Of a stretch of 64,000 bases of DNA, positions 1 to 11,316 are shown in pieces. The stretch's first letter is position 1; every line of letters begins with the position of its first letter. Both the position numbers and the translations under genes were made by a program. The stretch covers positions 25,484,980 through 25,548,979 of the forward strand of contig NC_057765.1 of the NCBI RefSeq assembly GCF_010389155.1, given 5' to 3'. Origin of the DNA: Erigeron canadensis (Eukaryota; Streptophyta; Magnoliopsida; Asterales; Asteraceae). Under the pieces are notes generated by a model that had not been told where the DNA came from, ran no database searches, and was given only the letters and a program-made list of their open reading frames with translations.

Positions 1-250
1 GCTAAATTTCACATTGTCATCGGTGATATCTCCTCCATAATTGAATATTTTGCACAAATTAGTGAATTTGCTTACATGCTTGTGTGGATTGAATTTGGCT
101 CGGCAGTCATATGGTTATCTTGGATCATTTTGAGGTGATCTCCATTTGACCGAGAACGATTCTCCTAAATTAGGTGCTAAAATAGCCGATCTAGAAGTAG
201 GTGGAACGACTCCCATTTACTCCATCATGGGTTGGTCAAACCTAACTTTC
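1..250. repeat. array spacer block (copy a)
   Basis: This spacer segment recurs with clear similarity at about 10510-10745 and 39165-39365, in each case between the upstream region of one SPNS-like gene and the downstream flank of the next. It holds no reading frame. In the other two places it sits to the right of a gene's 5' region, so its presence at the left edge suggests that another array unit lies just outside the window. That last point is inference. Confidence 0.8.
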
Positions 251-784
251 ATTTCGGTTTTTGTTCTAGGTGGTTTTGGTTGTGAGGTGTTTTGATTGAT
301 TTTGCTGATTGATGATGTTTTAGTTTAAGAAAAAACAAAAATGATTTTTAACTAAGAAAACATTGGTCTAAAATTTATAAGTGTTGTACAAGTAAATACC
401 TCAAATGTGACAACCGTCATCTGAGCGTAATTTTCTAAATTACTTTTCCGGTCGTCTTTAGTTCATTCCGTTCATGTACGCGACTTTATAACTAGAATAT
501 GTACTTTAAGGGAGTGAACGTCATTATTATGTTAGGCTTTATCATGGAATCAATGATTTTTATTTTATTCAGTATTTATGAGCGTTTAGACTTTGAAAAA
601 ATTGTGCGTGAACTCGAGAACGGAATTCAAATATATATATATATATATATATTTGATTTTAAGAGTTTTTGCATAAAACTATACTAGATCCAAATGGTGT
701 TGTTTTGTTCTTCTTATATTCTCTTTCATTTTTTATAAATTCAGGTCATCTGCACTTTGTTCTTTACGTATCCCTTTTCCTTGA
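251..784. other. non-coding, AT-rich
   Basis: No gene or known element is recognised here. A short (TA)n microsatellite lies at about 632-651. The small reading frames are not supported by composition or by any family resemblance. Confidence 0.5.
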
Positions 785-1320
785 CCTAATTAAGCTCAAA
801 AGAATTAGCCTCAAAGGATTTTGTGTATCAATGTATTCTGTTGGTGTGTTTGTACATCAAGAGGTCACGATTTGGAGTCAAGGATGTGTGTTTTTGGTGA
901 AAGTCACGTACAGACCTATTTTACTTCAATGAATTTTTAAGCTCAAAAGCATTAAGGTCAAAGGAGTTTAAGTTCAATGACCTATTGATTTCGTTACTGT
1001 AGGTTTTGAATCCGTAGACATTAACTTCAAAGGGAATAACTCCAAACAAATTAAGTTCAAAGGATTTAAAGTCAAGAAAATTCTTTTTAAGTATCGACTA
1101 GTATGTTTAACTTTTAAGTTTAATGAAAGTTTAACTTCAAAGCCTTTTAACCTCAATGACTGTTAACCTCAAAGGTTTGACTTCAATAAGATTAAGTTCA
1201 ATGATTATTAGGGTCAAAGTTTTAAGGTCAATAGAATTTAAAATTAATGGAATTAAAAGTCAATGGAATTTAAAGTAAAAAAAATTAAGGTCAATGAAAT
1301 TTAACCTCAATGGACTTAAG
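785..1320. repeat. degenerate short tandem repeat (TTAAGGTCAAAG-like)
   Basis: A stretch of over 500 bp is dominated by diverged copies of a 15-25 bp unit that reads roughly TTAAG(G/T)TCAA(A/T)GG, with variants such as TTAACCTCAATG and TTTAAAGTCAATGG. Unit spacing is irregular and many units carry small indels, so it is an old or slippage-prone minisatellite and not a recent array. It is absent from the equivalent spacers of the other gene copies. Confidence 0.7.
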
Positions 1321-1684
1321 TCAGATGCTTCATTGTTCATTCTTGGGTTCTATCCCGTCATTGTCAATCAATCTTATCACTTTAAACAATCTAACTTGAG
1401 ATTTGAAGTCGTTCTTGAACATTAAAAGAGTTATTCAAGTAAACATAATTTGACATGGCATAATGACATTTCTTAAGACACTAGTATAGGACATAGATGT
1501 GTACAATTAAGTAAGTACTTACTGAGTGACTTGTGAACAGTGTAGGACTTTTAGACATATAGTGTTCTTGTTTCAGGTATACTTGACTGTTCGTGTTCTT
1601 GTTGATTGATTTTAGGGTGTTGTGCTTGTGCTGCTTTCGGGTGAGTTTCGTAGCCCATGTTTTTACAAGTTTTGGGGTGGAAAG

Positions 1685-1745
1685 TGACGATATACCCATA
1701 CGGAGCTCTAGCTCCATATCCGAAACAGAAGCAGGATACGAAGTC
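1685..1745 (+). repeat. short LTR-end-like fragment
   Basis: About 60 bp here resemble the first 60 bp of the LTRs of elements A and B (53984 onward; reverse copies ending at 57552 and 63025). They share the GATATACCC start, the AGCTCTAGCTCC block and the CAGAAGCAGGATACGAAGTCA block. Nothing further of the LTR is seen, so this is a remnant only. Confidence 0.6.
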
Positions 1746-1855
1746 ATGTTTGATATATAATACTAATGAATCCATGTTTATTTAATTGATGTTTGTTAAA
1801 ATTTGTAGGATTGTAGTTGTTGTAAATGAGTTTTATTAAGATTGAATATAAATTT

Positions 1856-1934
1856 GGCTAAAATGCATATTAGTACCCTGGATTTGGTTAATTGGGTCTT
1901 CTACTACCCCAAACTACTAATATGCGTTTTAGCC
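1856..1934. repeat. 79-bp foldback
   Basis: GGCTAAAATGCATATTAGTA at 1856-1875 is mirrored with one mismatch by the reverse complement of 1915-1934, leaving a loop of about 39 bp. This could be the tip of a MITE or a fragment of a larger terminal-repeat element. The flanks do not show a convincing target duplication. Confidence 0.6.
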
Positions 1935-2640
1935 TATAAATTTTGGGTTTTGGGATTAAATGATGATGATGAAGGAAGAAGAATATGCGAGTTGGAAATG
2001 ATATGAGTAATATAAAAGTTCATTTTTCCAAGACAAGATTTTTTACGTTTTGGGTCAAGTTGTATATTGTTTCACTTTTGGTCTTAAAGGTAAAAATGAC
2101 AGAATCGCCTTCACATGTTTGGCATATGTAAGGGTTAACGGCCAAAATTGGACATTGTTAAGTCGGGGAGTGTAAAATGAAAAAAACACGACCAACTTTA
2201 AGAGGTTTTTTGTAATTAATTCATTTAAGGGCAAAAACTATTAATCTTACCAGGTTGAGGGACCAAAAATGTAATTTTCTCTATATTTTTCTATCTTCAT
2301 TCTCCTAATTTGACAATTCATGAAACAATCTCAAAACATGAAAATATCCATGTTCATAGTTGAAAACACAATTACAGAATGATCTCGATCTACACATGAA
2401 CTTGCTTTCTATTCTAAAAATGTTACAAGATTTTGTAAGAGCGATGATACTAGGCGTTCTTCTAGTAAAAATGCGATTAGATTCAAATTTTGTATTAATT
2501 AAATATTTGTCTAAAGGATATAATGCCTATAATGCCAATATATTTCCAGTCTGTACGCAGTTTTTTCTATTATGTATAACCATTACACTCTCAAAATTTG
2601 TATGATTATATATTGTACTTTTAACCGGATTTATGAGGTT
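1935..2640. other. non-coding spacer, probably decayed transposon
   Basis: No gene is recognised. The text at about 2030-2290 resembles non-coding parts of old elements but shows no diagnostic termini. From about 2650 the sequence becomes the 3' flank shared by all SPNS-like copies (compare 11030, 18640, 21090, 26840, 39480). Confidence 0.4.
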
Positions 2641-2984
2641 TTCTGGTAACACTTCGCTCAATTTCTTTATTAATTTACAAGAATTACTTGATTGAAGTTC
2701 AACCAGCTTACGGCACTAATTACACACATATGAGAATGTATATATAATGGACTGAAAATTTGATAAGAACTAGAGTCGGGTTGTTTGCATATTGGATCTG
2801 ACTCTGTCCAACCGATTATAAATGAAAGGTCAAATGCCTGCTAAATGAGGGCTTACAGTATATATACTTTGCTAGTAGAATGTTTCAAAAAAAAAAAAAA
2901 AAAAAGGAAAACTTCTATCGAGTAGAAAAAAACAATGACTGGAATGTTGCACATTTGCTTCGTTTTGAATCTATCATGCATCAT

Positions 2985-5900
2985 TTATGCGTATAATGGA
3001 GTCAAAGTAGGAATCGCATCAGCCGGCTTGTTTTCAAGCAACGGTGTTACCTCTGAGGGCTTGGTAGGGGTCACTAGATTCTCGCTATCTTCATTGTATC
3101 TGTGTGCTCCACGTAGAAAGATGCCTGCAGAATCAAAATGCAACAAATAAACATGAAATTTGAAATGCCACTTGACGATTTCAACCTGTTCACCTCATTA
3201 AATGTATATTCAATGTTCAATACAGGTGTATTGACCGAGTCAAATAGCTATGACGCCCTTTTGATTATAGAATAATGAAAAGCCTAATGATCAAATATCA
3301 TTTATAACTTGCAAAGATAAGGATGCAAAGATACATAAAATGTTGGCGCAGTTTTGCGAAAACTAAGAAAAGATTTGAATGACTATATTTTTGTAACACC
3401 ATACCTATGAACCATATACCAGATGCCAAAAACAATACTGAATTTAGGATCAGAAAGGATGTCCTCCAATTGTCAACTTTGTCCTGTGTAAGAAATACAG
3501 AAATTTGCTTTTATATTGCATCTGAAACAAGTCCCAAAATGACACTGAAGATATATCTTGAGGTAGAGCCAGGTTCAAGGTGTGAGTGTATTCTCTACTG
3601 ATTAACAAACTAAAAGATGTAGAAGGGAGTCAAATGTTATTTATCAGATAATATATTAATTTACAAATGTTATTGTATCCACAAATATTTTGTCAAAAAA
3701 ATAAAATTATCAATATCTGGAATAAGCTTTGGGTCATGACCCATTTTGACCAGCCTTGTGCATTTCAACCCTTACAGATTACTCTTTCTGATATGAACCT
3801 TTATTACATGACCCATTTTGACCAGTTAGTCAACCCACTTATTTTGCCACGTCTGGCCATATAGCAGGAAACAAAAGACAAACCTGGAGTATCCCAACAA
3901 GTGGAGTGGATGGCACAGCACCAAAGATGCGAACAGACACTGTAAACATAGCCATAGCTAAGGGTCGTAAACTTGGTTTAACACTACGGAGACAAACAAT
4001 ATTCACAGGAACCTGCAGGGGATACAACATACTTCTCAATTCAGAATAACAAATATTATAAATAAAGCACACCGAAGATATAAACAGCATCCTTAACAAA
4101 AAAGTTACCGTAGCGGCAAGACCGAAAATCTCCCCAATAACATAGAGAACCATGAAAACGTACAAGTTACTGAAACAAAAGGCACTAGTGCAAAATAGTG
4201 CTCCAAAGAATGTCGTTGCAGAAAGTAGCTGCACATTGTAAGGAAATACAAAACACAATTTTTTGGCTCAATTTTTCAAGAAATTGGGTAAGTAGTCAAA
4301 GTTACATAATATTCAGATTCTCAATGTACACTTTGAAGTAGAGTGGCAAAAATGACGAGGTCAGGTGGTTTGGGTAGGTAGTCAAAACAGATGATTATAA
4401 GGTATGTCAATACAAAACACTCTCATTTTTATTTTTTTTAATAATCTAATGAAACACTTTTTGCCCAACGTTTATATTATTTTTTAATCCATGTAACCAT
4501 ATAAATTTTCAATCCATGTGACATCTTCAAACCTTAGCCCATTTTCTCTTAGGCTTTTTCTTATATTACCAGTTTGAAGAATTAGAGATAAAACTTAACC
4601 CCAATCAACCCATCAAGATATATATGGGTCAAATTTGCCACCTCCAACTTGAAGATTTTGTGAATGTCCAAAGTCGCCACAATATACAATATGAATCTCT
4701 ACCTTAAAAGCATTAGGTACAGTCGAATTCATGCGATCCAAGATAATACTTCCCCCCAATGTCCCCAAAATTCCACCACTTATTGTCATTCCTCCAAAGA
4801 AGAAATCGGCATTATCCTGTGGAAAATTAAACATTCAGATGATAATTTGGCTAGCTTTCTTCTAATTCACTTTTCTTTTTTTCTTTTCTACATCACATTG
4901 AATTGTATCATTTGTAACACAAACCAAAAGTCAAGGTGAAAGTCATATGGGCTTTACCATTTGATATATACTATAACCAGCCTTTGGTGCCCAGTATGAA
5001 TATGCACCAAAGACAAACGTATAAGCAATAAAACCTAAAACATTGATCATGTATATCTTCTCGTGCAAAAGAGCTTGTATATCTAGCCAGAATATGGATA
5101 ACTGGCTGGATGTAAATGAAAGGTAGCTGCAAAAAATAAAAAATAAAAAATCCAATATTTATTTTTAAACCACATATCAATGATTTTATAGAATGAGAGT
5201 TCTATAAAATGTTATTGCTTTGAGATATACCTGGAATGTTTCTTGGAGCTATGTTCAGGATGATCCTCATTCAATGAAGTTGGGAACCTCTTATCGGTTG
5301 ACATACCTATAAGGATAAGAACTCATCAAACAATGGTGTAAACCAATATTCTGTTTATATTATAAATAAAAAAACTGATAGAAAATGTACCTTTCATATG
5401 CAAAGGTTTCATTGTTAAACATAAAACAGCAAATGGCAGCATTATAAATGCCTCACCAAAAAATGCACAACGCCAACCTAAACTAGATCCAACCTATGAA
5501 ACACAGAACATGAGGTATTAATTTTGACTTAATAAGTTCAAAATAGATTATTTGAGTAATCATCAAAGCTCAAAAAATAAGGATTAGGTACATACCAGTG
5601 CTCCATAAACATAACCGACAGCATTTCCAACTGAAGGGGACACAAAGAATATTCCCAGCCATGCTGCTTTCTGAGGAACAAATGGATAAATCTACTAGGT
5701 TTGGAACGTAATTTCATATTTTCGCAAACTAATACATACTAGGTGCCATATATAATTTCATGTGTATTTAATCAAGCTAGATGTGATGGATATGGTACTT
5801 TGAACTCAATCCTGGTGCAACACATGAACAATAGACACCTTGTAAAAAGTTAAAAGGCAACTACTTCTGTTTGTGAGGTCATATTTACGCTTTAAAACTC

Positions 5901-8701
5901 TTGTTCACTAAATTTAAAAAAACCAAAAGTTGGATTTTTTTCAACAGCATTTACGTCCAGGTTATAATTATGTTCAAAAGATGGTTTTTTAGAAACATAC
6001 CACATAAAAGTAGAACGGACTTTAATAGCACATAACGTATACATATGTGGTGTTATTACCAAGTGAGAAAGAAAACCTGATCTACTGGAGCATTGTCATC
6101 AATGAATGGAGCTGCAAGACTTAAGAAAGAAGCTTCACCAACACCAGTTAGCCTAAAAACAGAAATATTTGAGTGACACCAAAATCTACAACGAGAAGTC
6201 TATGGTTTTGAAGTAGACAACTCACATTCGGCATATCGTGATAGACCAAAAGTCAACTGAAAACCCACAACCAGCTGCAGCAAGAGTCCATACCGACAAT
6301 CCAACTCCAATAAGCCTAAAAGGATCAATGCTGCACCAAATAAACCCACTATTAAACTATTTTGACCCAAAAATGTATCATGATAGAAATTCCAAGATAT
6401 ATTAGTAATACCAAAGCATACAGCATACTACAAAACATTCTAATAAAGTACAGTATGTAAATGTACAGGAATGGTATTACATAACACAAGATGGTACTAA
6501 ATGATCTCAAGTTATACCAATATAACATAGTAAATATGTGATATTTGACAATGATATGAGATAGTACAAAACTGATACGATTAGGGATGAATGATATCTG
6601 AAAACATGGAAAAAACATTTTCTGACAAGCTCAATGTTTATAAATTTTATCTATCATTAGGTCAAAAAACATTCCTTCAGATATCATATTACTTATGTAA
6701 GCAAAAACTTTCAACGGACATCTATATAAGCACATGATCATTTCAATATGATAGAGAAGGGAAAAGGAAAAAGGAGGTTCAAATCTGTCGTGTCAAATGT
6801 TAACTTGCTTACTTTGACCATGACCCATTTTAAAAACAATACCTTTTACATGCTGCTTAATTGCTCATGCAGCCTAATACCTATTTTGACAATTTGGCTT
6901 TTAAGTAAATTAATACCCACCTTCAGTTTCGAACTTAAGTCATGGACTCTTATAAGTGAAACTCCTACCTCAAGTCATACAAAGAGGGTTGGTCTATTTT
7001 GACAATTTGAGCCATAACTTAATGTGCAAAACCCACCCATTTTGTCACCAACAGGTTTCACTGGAAGATATTTCAGGCCCCAATTATGGTATTTATGTTA
7101 TGACTTAACAAATATGACTATTGTACTATCTCCTTAGTTTGATATAGCTGCTATGTTTAGGGTATTAGTTAGAAATGTTAGATCACTATTGGATTATAGT
7201 TTATTAAGCGTCATTGGACGAGATGATTTCTTTCTGAAGCAGACTGAACCTTTATTATATTCATATTTCGGTTGATCTGTTAAGCATAAACCTTATATGT
7301 TTCAAGTCCCCAGCCCAAACAGTAACTTCAATGAAGCGTATAAAATAAAACTTTTTAAATTAAACATTGTTTAGATGTAGGCAGTGAAAAAGATACCAAA
7401 TCCTAAATCGGATCCCTAAAATGTTTGATAAACAATGCTCAAATCTAAAGCCTAAAAAAGATAATAGATTTGAACCACCAGATAATGAGCCTATCTTTGG
7501 CTGGCAGTGAAAGAGACACTTGACTTTGGTCCACCAAACCATCAGGTAGAACCACTACCAGAACATCTGTTCGTAGAAACATTTTATGCTTACACATAAC
7601 ATAATTATGTCGTTAACGATTCCACACCATATAAGACTTTATTCATATGAAATTGAATTTACTGAAGATAAATGTTTATCAAACTCTCTTGTACATAGAG
7701 CAAGGTCATGCACTACAGTTGGATTAGATTGCATTTGAGTACTTGACAAAGATCGCCACCGCCTATATCATACTTTACTTGAAGAATTTAGTGTAACAGA
7801 TATACATTTTGACAAAGTGGTTGTTAGCAACTTAGAGTAAACCTAACATTTTGATATATGTTAAAAAGGGTACGCTAAAGATTCATTAGAGACTAAATAC
7901 CTCTTGGCCAATGATGCAAATATGGGAGAAGCGACAAGAAGCCCAACCATGAAAGCTGATGAAATAACACCATCTCTAAAATTGTTCAGATTCAAATCAC
8001 CCCTGTAAAAGAGTGAACATACAGAAATCATCTGACACATGATGTTATACAAAAACAGAATGAATATTAGAAATAATACTTACTGAATCCCACTACCATC
8101 AGAGCACACACCACTTTCCGTGCAAATTCTGGGACTCCCATTTACACCATTACTTGCAATTGCTCCTCGATCCACAAAATTTACCACGTTGATGACACAA
8201 AATACTATAATTAACCTGTGCATATAGGATCTATAAGTCCCACGAGATCATATTACACTCAAAACTAACTAATAATGTAAAGATCAGTCAGCCCACTTTG
8301 CAAGTAGGAATGATAGAAAGTACCGTTTCACATTCATCTCATTTCAGACTTAAGTTGTGTTTAGTAACGGAATGGACAACGCAATGGAACGATAATGATA
8401 GTTGACTGAGCCCACTACAATTCTAATGTCCATTGTTGATTGCTCAAAAAAAAGTTGGTACTACGCTATTAATAAACAAGTTAACGTAAACAGCAACATG
8501 ATGCTAGTTACAATTTACAATACAATGAGAATGTGACTGTGAATTGTCACAGTACTATAGCAGGACTTATTTTTTCAGTAGGATCAAAAACCGTAAAACG
8601 AAGAACCAAAGAAAGAAAAGATAAAGAAGTGTCTACCTTTTAGGAGTGAACCAAGAAGGAGCCGGAGCCTCATCAGATAAAGCTGCTGTATGTATAGCCA
8701 T
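2985..8701 (-). CDS. SPNS: SPNS-like MFS transporter, copy 1 (14 exons, 489 aa)
   Basis: This is a plant Spinster-homolog transporter of the major facilitator superfamily, annotated in relatives as a probable sphingolipid transporter; the plant substrate is not established. Coding exons in transcript order: 8637-8701, 8084-8215, 7901-8002, 6226-6315, 6077-6152, 5596-5670, 5391-5493, 5231-5306, 4958-5126, 4703-4816, 4109-4228, 3884-4012, 3405-3483, 2985-3124. All introns are GT..AG and the exons sum to 1470 nt, open throughout. Family signatures seen: VDRGAIASNGVNG (TM1, D37-R38), AFMVGLLVASPIFASLAK, VGEASF..PFIDDNAP, and VKPSLRPLAMAM near TM11. Changes from consensus: L-T-G at 131-133, FFVSPSVGNAVG in exon 6, TFVFGAYSYWAPKAGY in exon 9, and R402 and A406 in exon 12. 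The tail ends ..PLYA, unlike the other copies. The ATG chosen is conserved in all four intact genes and follows a GA-rich leader. Confidence 0.9.
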
Positions 8702-8783
8702 TTCTCTATTTGTATCTGTATCTATGTAGGCTTTTGTGATTTCTTAAACTTTTTCAAGTCCTTTGTTATAAACCTTCCTCTGC
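8702..8783 (-). other. 5'UTR part of exon 2, copy 1
   Basis: Between the ATG (8701) and a conserved splice acceptor (minus strand TTCAG at 8784) lies an 82-nt leader. It is rich in GA, with GAAGTTTAAGAAAT-type and GATAGAGATA-type runs, and is conserved in copies 2, 4 and 5. The matching donor is in the upstream UTR exon near 9444, giving a 5'UTR intron of about 660 bp. The call is inferred from cross-copy conservation and splice signals. Confidence 0.65.
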
Positions 8784-9443
8784 CTGAACACACGCATATA
8801 TATATATAAATATACATAAAGCTCAAGATCGTGGACATTCTTGAATTTGCATAGTTTTTAGGACAAATTGCCAAAATACAACTATTTATTGTCAACAAAG
8901 GTGCCTACTTGAATATAATCTTTAAAATTAAAGCTTGCAAAAATTAGTAGTAAGTATCATAGACAGCATAAAAAACTTTTAAAACCACAAAATATTTAAG
9001 AGTATTTAAAAATACAAAATTTTCAATTCAATAACAATTATAAGAAAATGTTTAATCCCCAAAAAAACAAAAATGTGAAATTGGTTTTTTTTTAAATATA
9101 ACGTTAACAAATATTTTCAAAAAGAAAGGTTATAAAGCTTAATTATATCTTTATATGGTTGAAACAGTAAATGGTTTAAGTACAAGGGTTATAATTGAAA
9201 AAATGACTAAACTATTGTATCTTGGAAACTATGTAGATCGTCTTCCTCAGTACTTTTTTTTATACCTTGATTCTAATATCATAAAGTCAACATTTTATTT
9301 GGTTAAATCATACAGTAGCAATATTGGAAAATTGAATACGCACAAAAACAATAAATAAACCTGAATGCATACTATAAATTTCACAGTAGGCAACCAAGTA
9401 GCAATCAGAGTTGATCAATATTATACAAAAGGGGAGACTTTAC

Positions 9444-9495
9444 CAGGGAAGATGGAGAGCTCTGTTTTGCGGGTTACACCACCAACTAACTGTAT
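9444..9495 (-). other. 5'UTR exon 1, copy 1
   Basis: A block conserved among copies 1, 2, 4 and 5 (minus strand GTTGGTGGTGT..., then CTCTCCAT...) ends in a GTAAAG or GTAAAC splice donor at 9443. It lies just downstream of the G-box and TATA-like region. The upper limit, which is the transcription start, is approximate. Confidence 0.6.
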
Positions 9496-9545
9496 CTATG
9501 TATATACATGTACATTATTATATATATAGAAAATTCACGTGAAAA
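9496..9545 (-). promoter_or_regulatory. core promoter, copy 1 (G-box + TATA-like)
   Basis: On the minus strand the G-box CACGTG (9536-9541) is followed about 10 bp later by CTATATATATAATA and then by the 5'UTR exon. Copies 2 and 4 have the same order and spacing. G-boxes bind bZIP and bHLH factors; regulation by light or ABA would be inference. Confidence 0.55.
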
Positions 9546-10509
9546 AGCACTAAGTTTTTTTAATTACATGACACCATTTCTAGATCTAATCATTTCATAT
9601 ATATATATACTATATAATACATATATATGTACGATATAATATAAACTAGTATACTATAATATAATAAAATCTCATGATGTCATCGACTAAAGTCAAACAA
9701 ATTTTAATATTCTCTCTCAAAATACAGTAATATGCATGCAAAGCATGGTAGGTACAATAAGGTTATAGGACCACATAATAATATAATAATAATAATAATA
9801 CTATATAAATTCTTATCAAGTGACACGTACGTAAGGCATAAGGTTAATTAATCAGATACGGATTGAGATCCTATAAAGTTGTTTTTGAACTTTACTAGTA
9901 AAGTTAGAAGCATCTTGACAAATTCAACGGTTAAGATTTAAAAATTATGTTTGAATCTTGACCCTTGATTTTAATCCAATAGTTAGAATCATCAACTTTA
10001 TTAATAAAGTTATAAATAACTTTAGAGGATCTCAATCCATCAAATACACCAGAGGAATTCACCTCTCACTCTCCATAATTATGGGGATAAATCATTGGGA
10101 GGGTTTCAGACATTTGTTGTAAGATAGAATATCATGCTAAAACAGGGAATTCAATGATATTGAGTTATAGGTTCTTTCGTTCATGTATCTCAACCTAACC
10201 TCAATCAAACCATCATCAAGTTGGTTTAGTGGTAAGGAGTTTATCTTCTTTCTAAAAAGATCCAAGATTTGAACCATGCTATATCCATATATTGGAGATG
10301 GGTGGAGAAATGTCCATAACAGACCACGGGCAGACCTGGCTATATCACCCACTATAATAAACCAAACTTTGCTCGTCACTTTAATCCTAAATTAATTCAA
10401 ACTCAATTTTCTACGCCTTAAAAGGAATTGCACGACAATTCCTATTTTAATTTCTCCAATTTATATGCAAGAAACCAATAAATAATCTTAAATCATCTTT
10501 TGCACATGA
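9546..10509. other. upstream spacer of copy 1
   Basis: AT-rich non-coding DNA with TA-rich runs and an ATA trinucleotide run near 9779-9800. The part containing GCATGCAAAGCATGGT (about 9734) is shared with the upstream regions of copies 2, 4 and the orphan leader near 19880. No gene is seen. Confidence 0.5.
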
Positions 10510-11040
10510 ATACGCTAAGTTTCGTATCCTCATCGGTGACGTCTCCTCCATATTAGAACAGTTTGCACGAACTTGCTTACATCCTTGTGTGGATCGGATT
10601 TGGCTCGACCGTCATAAGGGTTATCTTGGATTATTTTGAGGCGATGTCCTTTGACCTAGAACGATTCTCCTAAATTAGGTGCTAAAATTGTTGATCCGGG
10701 TGTAGGTGGAACGACTCTCATTCTCTCCATCATGGGTCAGTCAAACCTATCTTGAAGATTACTGGAACGAACCTCGAGTTAAAACAAACCAACAACAGAT
10801 GTGAAGTTCACAGAGCGGACTTGACCTACACGAGCTTCATTATGGAATGGGGTTTTACATGCCGAAACGTGGTTTATCATGACTTTGAAACGAAGATGGT
10901 GAGACGAACTAAATAACAGTTTTCTCCTCACAACCCTTTCTGAAACGAACCTTAATTACTTAAATCGAGTTTCAAAGACGGAAACGAGCCACACTTGAAA
11001 TGGACTTGAGATTTAGAAAGAGCTTTAGTTTTTCAATTTA
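10510..11040. repeat. array spacer blocks (copy b, plus 24357-type block)
   Basis: 10510-10745 matches 1-250 and 39165-39365. 10750-11040 matches about 24365-24650 (the block starting GAACCTCGAGTTAAAAC). These are shared inter-gene modules of the tandem array and no coding capacity is seen in them. Confidence 0.75.
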
Positions 11041-11316
11041 AGTTCAACTGGCTTACCACACTAATTACACATATTTGAGAATTTACATAAAATGGACTGG
11101 AAACTTGTTAAGAGCTTGAGTCGGGTCGCTTGCATATTGTATCTGACTCTGTCCAACCCATTATAAATGAAAAGCTATATACCTGCTAATTGAGGGTTTA
11201 CACATACTTGTTAGAATGTTACAACACAGAAAGGAAATCTTCTACTGAGTTGAGAACAATGACAGGGTATGCTGTACTTTTGCTTGGTCTTGAATCTATC
11301 ATCCATCAATTCATGC

